DNA from: Burkholderiales bacterium
GTDB lineage: Bacteria > Pseudomonadota > Gammaproteobacteria > Burkholderiales > Burkholderiaceae
Direction: 5' to 3'
Length of the DNA stretch: 9,547 bases
NCBI GenBank assembly: GCA_903643055.1
Contig: CAHJWV010000238.1
Coordinates: forward strand, 1 to 9,547
In this document: positions 1-5,824 of the stretch, piece after piece
Layout: each line of letters opens with the position of its first letter
How positions within the stretch are numbered: the first letter of the stretch is position 1
Notes under the pieces: model-generated
Seen by the model: the letters and a program-made list of their open reading frames with translations, nothing else
The model's database searches: none
What the model was told of the DNA's origin: nothing
Program-made: the position numbers and the translations under genes

Positions 1-1
1 C

Positions 2-1072
<1,071 letters not shown>

Positions 1073-1285
1073 GCTGACCCGAACTTCTCCCGTTCATCGA
1101 AAGCCTTCTCGGGCCGTTTGATTCAAGCCATTGGAGTCAAGCCGCTCGAGAAGTCGCCTGCGCCTGCGGCGCAGACCCGCGTGGCCGCGCGCGGTCAGGG
1201 CCACCCCCCGGCCCAGTTCTAACCCGATCAGAACGCAGCTCGGCCACGCCCTCCCCATCGCCCTGTTGATCCCCAGCCTGCTGCT

Positions 1286-1311
1286 CCACTGGTTCGACAG
1301 CGAACCAGTGG
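1286..1311. repeat. Perfect 11-bp inverted repeat, 4-nt loop
   Basis: The arms are CCACTGGTTCG (1286-1296) and CGAACCAGTGG (1301-1311), separated by ACAG. The match is perfect and can gain one T-G wobble pair at the base. It would fold as a very stable RNA hairpin on either strand. No T run follows on the plus strand, and none on the minus strand, so it is not a standard intrinsic terminator. It could be a factor-assisted terminator for purB, an mRNA-protecting stem, or a protein-binding dyad. Confidence 0.7.
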
Positions 1312-1443
1312 GCCGGCGGCATTGAGACTCGGCCGTCGCATCCGAAGCACCAGCCAGCCCACCCGGGCCTGCACGCTCGTGCACATGCAAATGTGATGTT
1401 CCGGGACCGTAAGTAATTGGCAAAGCACGCGACCCATGAGGCG

Positions 1444-1463
1444 GCTCTTGTCGAAACAAGAGC
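1444..1463 (+). repeat. 8-bp hairpin in leader of the beta-propeller gene
   Basis: GCTCTTGT (1444-1451) and ACAAGAGC (1456-1463) are perfect inverted arms around the tetraloop CGAA. The hairpin ends 38 nt before the ATG at 1502 and 27 nt before the GAGGAG ribosome binding site, so it would lie in the 5' leader if transcription starts upstream. No T run follows. Its role is unknown: stability, attenuation or chance. Confidence 0.5.
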
Positions 1464-1490
1464 AACCCGCACCGTCTCTCACACTCAACA

Positions 1491-1496
1491 GAGGAG
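1491..1496 (+). promoter_or_regulatory. Ribosome binding site fixing the beta-propeller start
   Basis: GAGGAG lies 5 nt before the ATG at 1502, the best Shine-Dalgarno match in the window. It selects this ATG over an in-frame ATG at 1436, which has no such site. The 1502 start also places a clean signal peptide at the N-terminus. Confidence 0.85.
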
Positions 1497-1501
1497 TTTC
1501 C

Positions 1502-2614
1502 ATGTCCAGCATTCAACGCCGCGGCTTTGCCTTTCAACTCGCCGGCCTGACACTCGCACTGGCTACCGCACTTCCAGCGTTTGCCCACGAGGAAACCTGG
1601 TTCCGCGAAGGGAAGGTTTTCACCAGCACCAACGCCACCGGGGGCAACGAACTGCTCGTCTTTTCGCGCGACAGAGGCGGCGATCTCGCGCTGGTCGAAC
1701 GGGTTGCCACCAGCGGCCAGGGCACCGGCGCAGCGCTCGGCTCGCAAGGCGCAGTCACGCTGAGCAGCGATGGCCGCTACGCGTTCGTGGTGAACGCGGC
1801 GAGCAACACGGTCTCGACCTTCTCGCTTCGACACAACGGCATCGCCTTGAGTTCGGTCATCGATTCAGGCGGGCTGACGCCGATCAGCGTCACCGAGAAC
1901 GACGGCGTCGTCTATGTGCTGAACGCCGGCGGTGCAGGCAACGTCGCGGGCTTCCGCAATGCCTATGGCCAACTGCGGCCGATCAGCAACAGCGCGCGCG
2001 GCCTGTCGGCTGCGGGCGGCACCGGCCCGGCCCAGGTGGGCTTCAGCACCGACGGCGATGTGCTCGTCGTCACCGAGAAAACCACCAATCAAATCACCAG
2101 CTATCCGGTGCGACGTGATGGAACGCTCGGCGCCGTGGTGATCACACCATCGTCGGGTGCCACGCCGTTCGGGTTCGCATTCGATCGCCGCGATCACCTG
2201 CTGGTCTCGGAGGCCCCAGGCAGCGCGACCTCGTCTTACCGATTCCACGACGGCTCGGCCCAGCCGGTGCTCGTCAGCGCATCAGTGCCCGACACACAGG
2301 GCGCCGCTTGCTGGGTTGCCGTGACGCCCAATGGCCGCTACGCCTTCGCCGCGAATGCCGCCAGCAGCACGGTGAGCAGCTACCGCATCTCGCGCTCGGG
2401 CCAACTGGCGCTCGTCAACGCGGTTGCCGGCAGCACTGGGCCCAACGCTGGGGCGCTTGATCTTGCCGTCTCACCGGACGGTCGCAGGCTGTTTGCGCTG
2501 GCGCCACGCAGCTTGCAGGTGGTGTCCTTCCGGGTTGAATACGACGGCAGCCTGAGCAATCTCGGTGTGGCCGGCGGCCTGCCCGCAGGCAGTGCGGGGC
2601 TGGCTGCGAACTAA
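1502..2614 (+). CDS. Secreted beta-propeller protein, lactonase-like family
   Basis: Predicted 370-residue exported protein. The N-terminus is a signal peptide: RR at 6-7, a hydrophobic core at about 9-25 and a likely cleavage after AFA at residue 28, so the mature protein is periplasmic or extracellular. The rest is built of degenerate blade repeats of the form S/T-x-D/N-G-R-x-x-F-A-x-N-A-A-S-x-T-V-S-x-(F/Y)-x-(I/L): clear copies start near residues 88, 276 and 324, with weaker ones near 182 and 225. This pattern belongs to the 7-bladed propellers grouped with YVTN repeats and the Pgl-type lactonase family (PF10282-like). The true 6-phosphogluconolactonase is cytoplasmic, so the signal peptide argues against that role here. 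Substrate and partners are unknown. It stands alone, with 429 nt before it and about 300 nt after. The C-terminus is glycine/alanine-rich. Fold assignment is fairly sure; enzymatic activity is not established. Confidence 0.85.
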   Translation: MSSIQRRGFAFQLAGLTLALATALPAFAHEETWFREGKVFTSTNATGGNELLVFSRDRGGDLALVERVATSGQGTGAALGSQGAVTLSSDGRYAFVVNAASNTVSTFSLRHNGIALSSVIDSGGLTPISVTENDGVVYVLNAGGAGNVAGFRNAYGQLRPISNSARGLSAAGGTGPAQVGFSTDGDVLVVTEKTTNQITSYPVRRDGTLGAVVITPSSGATPFGFAFDRRDHLLVSEAPGSATSSYRFHDGSAQPVLVSASVPDTQGAACWVAVTPNGRYAFAANAASSTVSSYRISRSGQLALVNAVAGSTGPNAGALDLAVSPDGRRLFALAPRSLQVVSFRVEYDGSLSNLGVAGGLPAGSAGLAAN

Positions 2615-2919
2615 GACATATCGGTTGATGCCGCACCATCGCAGGCCTGACGTGCCGGCGAGGGTGCGGCCTTTGCCATGGCATGGCATGGCATGGCACG
2701 GTATCGACCGTCTTCAATGCGCCGTAGAAACTGTTGATTCGCCAGGCGGCTTTTTCTTCCAGCAGGGCCTGCCTGCAGTCCTGAGGCTTCAGCGCGATGC
2801 CTTCTTCGACGGCCCTCCAGGTCGACCACAGAAATGCGGCGCACGCGCTAAGGGCTGCCGCAGCCGTACCGCCGACCCAGCGGGGGCGGCGGCTTCGTCA
2901 CCCCACCGGATGTCGCCAT
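2611..2919 (-). pseudogene. Possible broken gene for a small membrane-anchored protein
   Basis: On the minus strand the frame running down from 2879 reads as a plausible protein: WVGGTAAAALSACAAFLW (signal-anchor-like), then STWRAVEEGIALKPQDCR and ALLEEKAAWRINSFYGALK. About three quarters of the third bases from the VEEG segment through ALKTVDTV are G/C. The frame has no ATG, GTG or TTG upstream and meets a TGA at 2898-2900. Removing one base from the five-G run at 2882-2886 (plus strand) joins it to the ATG at 2917-2919 or the GTG at 2899-2901. At the other end, losing one unit of the (ATGGC)4 repeat joins it to a frame reading AKAAPSPARQACDG and stopping at 2611. The repaired product would be about 100 residues with an N-terminal membrane anchor. 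The family is not recognised. It may be a decayed gene, a phase-variable one, the result of sequence errors, or a chance open frame. The ATG at 2917-2919 overlaps the DUF1330 ATG on the other strand. Confidence 0.3.
2678..2697. repeat. Pentanucleotide tandem repeat (ATGGC)4
   Basis: Four perfect copies of ATGGC, preceded by CC, so the left edge also forms a CCATGG palindrome. Short perfect repeats whose unit is not a multiple of three are prone to slipped-strand change in copy number. The repeat lies 63 nt past the stop of the beta-propeller gene and inside the proposed broken minus-strand gene, where a change of one unit would shift the reading frame. Confidence 0.9.
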
Positions 2920-3205
2920 GCCCGCATTTATCGTCTTCACCAAAGAACGAACGATCGACCCCGCCGAACTGAAGACCTACTCGGCCGAGGTCGGCGCGAG
3001 CTTCGACGGCCACCCCGTCAAGTTTCTTGCCGCCTATGGGCCGCACCAGGTGCTCGAAGGCCCGGCCATCGAAGGCGCCGTGATCCTCGAGTTCCCCGAC
3101 ACGGCCGCCGCCCAGGCCCGATATCACAGCCCGGCTTATCACTCAGCGGCAGCACATCGATTCAAGGGCGCCGACTACCGCGCTTTCATCATCGAAGGCC
3201 GTTGA
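2918..3205 (+). CDS. DUF1330 family protein
   Basis: A 95-residue cytoplasmic protein of the length typical of the DUF1330 family (PF07045), small dimeric alpha/beta-barrel proteins of uncertain function. Matching features are the N-terminal beta-strand PAFIVFTKERTIDPAELKTY, the segment AAYGPHQVLEGP near residues 38-49, the central strand GAVILEFPDTAAAQARY, and SPAYHSAAAHRF. The last two correspond to the family's 'EFP-x-x-x-A-x-x-W/Y-Y-x-S-P-x-Y' core. The ribosome binding site is weak (CGGA about 7 nt before the ATG). It is convergent with gstA, the stops being 28 nt apart with no visible terminator between. No catalytic residue can be assigned. The family call is firm; the function is unknown. 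Confidence 0.88.
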   Translation: MPAFIVFTKERTIDPAELKTYSAEVGASFDGHPVKFLAAYGPHQVLEGPAIEGAVILEFPDTAAAQARYHSPAYHSAAAHRFKGADYRAFIIEGR

Positions 3206-3233
3206 GCAGACGACCTTGTTTCAGCCAGCCGCG

Positions 3234-3845
3234 TCAGGTCGCGAGGCCCTCGGCCTTCAAAGTCTCTTGCACCTTCGGCCGCGCGGCGACCCGTGCGAGG
3301 TAAGCGCGCAGCGCCGGGAAGTCGGTCAGCGGCACGCCGAGCAGGTTTGACCAGCTGATGATCGTGAACGCATAGGCGTCGGCCACGCTGTAGTCACCGG
3401 CCAGGAAGTCGCGGTCGGCCAGGCGGCCGTCGAGCTCGGCGAAACGCGTGGCCAGCTTGGCTTTCGCGGCCTGGCGGGTCGAGTCGGCGGTTTCCTTGTG
3501 CCACAGCCAGGGGCTGAAAGTCTTGTGCAGTTCGGTGCTGACAAAGGCCAGCCATTCGAGCACCGCCAGGCGGCGCGTGCTGCCCGGCGGGCCGATGAAC
3601 TGGCGCGACGGGTCGAGGTCGGCCACGTATTGCAGCAAGGCCGCGCCTTCGGTGTGGCGCGAGCCATCATCGAACTCCAGCAGCGGCACATAGCCGCGCG
3701 GAGCGATGGCGAAGTAGTCGGCGCCGCCATCGACCAGCTTGTGGCGCATCAGGTCGACCTGCACCGCGTCGAAGGCCACACCCGTCTCACGCAAGGCAAT
3801 GTGAACAGCCATCGAGCAGGCACCGGGAGCGTAGTACAGCTTCAT
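3234..3845 (-). CDS. gstA: Beta-class glutathione S-transferase
   Basis: Cytoplasmic glutathione transferase, conjugating glutathione to electrophiles or binding hydrophobic compounds. It is 203 residues long, against 201 in E. coli GstA, and resembles that protein along its whole length. The N-terminal thioredoxin-like domain (about 1-80) opens with MKLYYAPGACS, carrying the beta-class cysteine at residue 10. PLLEFDDGSRHTEGAALLQY holds the cis-proline and glutathione-binding TEG motif. The helical domain (about 85-203) has STELHKTF, whose histidine (107) matches the active-site His106 of E. coli GstA, and SVADAY with the N-capping aspartate 156. The start is taken at the ATG 3843-3845: a TTG three codons upstream is also open, but AAGG lies 9 nt before the ATG and family proteins begin MKL. 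It is divergent from a LysR regulator and convergent with the DUF1330 gene. Confidence 0.95.
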   Translation of the reverse strand: MKLYYAPGACSMAVHIALRETGVAFDAVQVDLMRHKLVDGGADYFAIAPRGYVPLLEFDDGSRHTEGAALLQYVADLDPSRQFIGPPGSTRRLAVLEWLAFVSTELHKTFSPWLWHKETADSTRQAAKAKLATRFAELDGRLADRDFLAGDYSVADAYAFTIISWSNLLGVPLTDFPALRAYLARVAARPKVQETLKAEGLAT

Positions 3846-3878
3846 CGAGAACAACCTTGAAAGTGGAGAGGTGATGGC

Positions 3879-3907
3879 ACTCTAGGATTGCGCCGCCGCA
3901 TTGAAAA
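3879..3907 (-). promoter_or_regulatory. Tentative sigma-70 promoter of gstA
   Basis: Reading the minus strand, TTTTCA (3907-3902) resembles a -35 box at 4 of 6 positions. It is followed after exactly 17 nt by TAGAGT (3884-3879), a -10-like box also matching 4 of 6. This would start transcription near 3872, giving a leader of about 27 nt that contains the AAGG ribosome binding site. Both boxes are weak, as expected for an activator-dependent promoter. The assignment is inference from pattern only. Confidence 0.35.
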
Positions 3908-3944
3908 TAGGATCCAATGCAAACCATGAATGCATTGACGCAAT
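3887..3944. promoter_or_regulatory. Likely LysR operator: ATTG/CAAT half-site array
   Basis: The dyad GCATTG-N11-CAATGC spans 3898-3920, with perfect 6-bp arms. A third GCATTG at 3932-3937 keeps the same 17-bp step (starts 3898, 3915, 3932). ATTG-N3-CAAT at 3934-3944 makes a second dyad, and another ATTG lies at 3887-3890. If gstA starts near 3872, the dyads centre near -38 and -67. That resembles the activation and recognition sites of LysR-type regulators. The array runs into the first codons of the regulator gene, which suggests autoregulation. Binding is not shown by sequence alone. Confidence 0.5.
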
Positions 3945-4837
3945 ACCTTCTCGGGCCCGGCGATCTGGCGGTGCTGCTGGCCCTGGTGCGTGGCGGCAAC
4001 CTCGCCGGCGCGGGCGCGCTGGCCGGCGTCGATGGCTCGACCGTGTTTCGCACCGTGCAGCGCTGCGAGAAGGCGCTCGGCCAGCGCTTGTTCGAACGCT
4101 CGCGCACCGGCTACCGCGCCACCGAACTCGGGCTGCGCCTGGCGCAGCATGCCGAACGGATCGAGGCCGAACTGGAAGGCGCGCGCTCGGCCGCGAAGCT
4201 CGACACCCGTGCCGTCAGCGGCAGCGTGCGCATCAGCACCACCGACACCTTGCTGACCGGGCTGCTGATGGCCGCGCTGAAGCCGCTGACGCAAGCGCAC
4301 CCGCAACTGCGGCTCGACATCACGACCCGCAACGAGCTCGCCAACCTGACCCAGCGCGAGGCCGACATCGCCTTGCGCGCGACCTTGAAGCCGCCGGCCC
4401 ACGTCGTCGGCAGGCACATCGGCACGATCCGCTCGGCGGTGTATGCGCAAAGCAAGCCACGCGGCTCGCGCATACAGCCTGATCTTGCGGCCCTGCCCTG
4501 GATCGCCGTCGACGATGCGATGCCCGAGCACCCGTCGGTGCGCTGGCGCCGCAAGCATGTGCCGAAGGCCGAGCCGGTGATGTACGTGAACAGCGGGCTG
4601 TCGGTGCTCGATGCGGTGGCCGCCGGGCTGGGCATCGGCATCGGCGCGCTCTTTCTGGCTCAGCAGCGCCGCGATCTGAAAATGATCGCCGGCCCGCTTG
4701 ATGACTGCGACACCCAGCTGTGGCTGCTGACGCATCCGGAATCCCGCCACTTGCGCCGCATCGCGGTCGTGGCCGCGCACCTGGCGGCCACGTTGGGCAC
4801 GGAACTCGAACGCCTCGAAGGCATGGCCCAACCGTAG
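3917..4837 (+). CDS. LysR-type transcriptional regulator
   Basis: DNA-binding regulator of 306 residues, the normal LysR length. A winged helix-turn-helix occupies about residues 14-73, with GVDGSTVFRTVQRCEKALGQ as the recognition region and LFERSRTGYRATELG as the wing. A linker helix follows to about residue 95. The effector domain (about 100-300) opens with GSVRISTTDTLLTGLLM and includes LTQREADIALR and LDAVAAGLGIGIGALF, typical of the substrate-binding fold. The ATG at 3917 is preceded by TAGGA at short spacing; an ATG at 3926 is an alternative start. It is divergent from gstA across 71 nt and is the obvious candidate regulator of that gene and of itself. The inducer is unknown. Its recognition helix is less canonical than in most LysR proteins, but the family call is secure. 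Confidence 0.92.
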   Translation: MQTMNALTQYLLGPGDLAVLLALVRGGNLAGAGALAGVDGSTVFRTVQRCEKALGQRLFERSRTGYRATELGLRLAQHAERIEAELEGARSAAKLDTRAVSGSVRISTTDTLLTGLLMAALKPLTQAHPQLRLDITTRNELANLTQREADIALRATLKPPAHVVGRHIGTIRSAVYAQSKPRGSRIQPDLAALPWIAVDDAMPEHPSVRWRRKHVPKAEPVMYVNSGLSVLDAVAAGLGIGIGALFLAQQRRDLKMIAGPLDDCDTQLWLLTHPESRHLRRIAVVAAHLAATLGTELERLEGMAQP

Positions 4838-4894
4838 ATAACACGATATATGAGCTGACTACAGAGCCTGGAATGCCTGTACGCCGAGCGCATC

Positions 4895-4900
4895 TAAAAT
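4895..4900 (+). promoter_or_regulatory. -10-like hexamer directly upstream of pyrF
   Basis: TAAAAT matches the sigma-70 -10 consensus at 5 of 6 positions and ends 8 nt before the pyrF ATG at 4909. No good -35 box is seen at the right distance. No Shine-Dalgarno sequence lies between it and the ATG. If used, transcription would begin within a few bases of the start codon. Confidence 0.45.
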
Positions 4901-4908
4901 CGCCGCTC

Positions 4909-5763
4909 ATGAAATTCACCGACCAGCTCGCCCAAGCCCAACGCGCCAACGACTCGCTGCTGTGCGTCGGCCTCGACCCCGAACCCGCCAAATTCCCTGG
5001 CACGTGGAAAGGCGACGCGGCCCGCATCTATGACTTCTGCGCCGCGATCGTCGATGCGACCAAAGACCAGGTCATCGCATTCAAACCGCAGATCGCCTAC
5101 TTCGCCGGCAACCGCGCCGAAGACCAGCTCGAGCGGCTGATGGCACACATCAAGCGCGTGGCACCGGGTGTGCCGGTGATCCTCGATGCCAAGCGCGGCG
5201 ACATCGGCTCGACCGCCGAGCAATACGCCCGCGAAGCCTTCGAGCGCTATCAGGCCGATGCGGTGACCTTGTCGCCGTTCATGGGCTTCGACTCGATCGA
5301 GCCCTGGCTGCGCTACACCGACAAGGGCCTGATCCTGCTGTGCCGCACCTCGAACCCCGGTGGTTCCGACCTGCAGGCGCAAACGCTGGCGGGGGGCGCG
5401 CTGGTCTACGAACACATCGCCCGGCTCGCGCAAGGCCCATGGAACGCGACCGGCCAGCTCGGCCTCGTGGTGGGTGCGACCTTCCCCGGCGAGATCGCCC
5501 GCGTGCGTGAACTCGCGCCGAACCTACCTTTACTGATACCCGGCGTCGGCGCGCAGGGCGGTGATGCGCAAGCCACGGTGCAAGCCGGCTGGCGGCCTGA
5601 TGCGCCGATCATCGTCAACTCGTCGCGAGCCGTGCTGTACGCATCGAACGGCAATGATTTCGCCTCGGCCGCGCGCCAGGCCGCACTGCAGACGAAGCTC
5701 GCGTTAAATGCGGCACGCTCATCTTTGGCACCGGCTGGCAAAGGGCAGGCACAGCACAGCTAG
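4909..5763 (+). CDS. pyrF: Orotidine 5'-phosphate decarboxylase
   Basis: Cytoplasmic enzyme that decarboxylates OMP to UMP, the last step of de novo pyrimidine synthesis. It has 284 residues and belongs to the longer 'type 2' bacterial group. The catalytic K-D-K-D set is visible: lysine 59 in AFKPQIAYF, then D93, K95 and D98 in the signature ILDAKRGDIGSTA. SPFMGFDSIEPW follows at 122-133. The phosphate-binding end of the barrel is represented by IPGVGAQGGD (210-219) and VNSSRAVLYAS (236-246). The start is the ATG at 4909; the frame is open further upstream into the LysR gene, but MKFTDQL is a normal N-terminus and a -10-like box lies just before it. The C-terminal tail after about residue 270 (SSLAPAGKGQAQHS) looks unstructured. 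It lies 71 nt after the LysR gene and probably has its own promoter. Confidence 0.96.
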   Translation: MKFTDQLAQAQRANDSLLCVGLDPEPAKFPGTWKGDAARIYDFCAAIVDATKDQVIAFKPQIAYFAGNRAEDQLERLMAHIKRVAPGVPVILDAKRGDIGSTAEQYAREAFERYQADAVTLSPFMGFDSIEPWLRYTDKGLILLCRTSNPGGSDLQAQTLAGGALVYEHIARLAQGPWNATGQLGLVVGATFPGEIARVRELAPNLPLLIPGVGAQGGDAQATVQAGWRPDAPIIVNSSRAVLYASNGNDFASAARQAALQTKLALNAARSSLAPAGKGQAQHS

Positions 5764-5780
5764 CAAAGACACACTGCGGC

Positions 5781-5800
5781 TTCGCGCTTTCTGGCGCGAA
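5781..5800 (+). repeat. GC-rich hairpin after pyrF
   Basis: TTCGCGC (5781-5787) and GCGCGAA (5794-5800) are perfect 7-bp arms around TTTCTG; a T-G wobble can shorten the loop to four bases. It lies 18 nt after the pyrF stop. No T run follows, so it is at best a weak or Rho-assisted terminator, or an RNA-stabilising stem. Confidence 0.45.
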
Positions 5801-5804
5801 CGCA

Positions 5805-5824
5805 ACATGGGTCGTCTCCCATGT
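5805..5824 (+). promoter_or_regulatory. Hairpin enclosing the kinase start codon
   Basis: ACATGGG (5805-5811) and CCCATGT (5818-5824) form a perfect 7-bp stem with a 6-nt loop. The 3' arm contains the ATG at 5821 annotated as the kinase start. Such a stem could limit ribosome access to that codon, or it could indicate that the ATG at 5836, preceded by CAGG, is the real start. Confidence 0.4.

Larger units (their letters stand above)
1073..1501. other. Intergenic region with inverted repeats, no convincing gene
   Basis: This 429-nt stretch separates purB from the beta-propeller gene. Open frames exist on both strands, but none has a good start with a ribosome binding site or a recognisable product. 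Inverted repeats seen are: CTTCTCG/CGAGAAG at 1105-1111 and 1147-1153; CTGCGCC/GGCGCAG at 1158-1164 and 1168-1174 with a 3-nt loop; GTGGCC/GGCCAC at 1181-1186 and 1199-1204; and two longer ones listed separately. TCAAGCC occurs twice near 1123-1143. None is followed by a T run, so no classical terminator can be called for purB. No convincing sigma-70 promoter was found for the downstream gene, although one is expected here. Confidence 0.6.

Noticed and set aside
1131..1325. Plus-strand open frame ending in a hydrophobic stretch PIALLIPSLLLHWF
   Set aside because: Third positions are GC-rich near its end, but the start is a TTG without a ribosome binding site, the N-terminal half is arginine-rich filler, and the perfect 11-bp hairpin accounts for part of the sequence.
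1094..1834. Long minus-strand open frame overlapping the start of the beta-propeller gene
   Set aside because: It runs antisense through the signal peptide and first blades of a well-supported gene, and its upper part is arginine/serine-rich like a shadow frame. The lower part, inside the gap, is not recognisable.
2741..2759. GCCAGGCGGCTTTTT as an intrinsic terminator for the beta-propeller gene
   Set aside because: There is a T run, but the preceding stem is only about 3 bp (GCC/GGC), too weak to call.
2565..2972. Plus-strand open frame across the gap before the DUF1330 gene
   Set aside because: It overlaps the end of the propeller gene and the start of the DUF1330 gene, and its product is low-complexity (HRRPDVPARVRPLP, repeated WHGMAWHG from the tandem repeat) with no family likeness.
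3846..3854. TTG start for gstA three codons upstream of the ATG
   Set aside because: It leaves too little distance to the AAGG site, while the ATG at 3843-3845 has good spacing and gives the conserved MKL N-terminus with cysteine at position 10.
4720..4908. Upstream extension of pyrF into the LysR gene
   Set aside because: The frame is open, but the extension overlaps the LysR 3' end in another frame and has no family likeness; the PyrF N-terminus begins at the ATG 4909.
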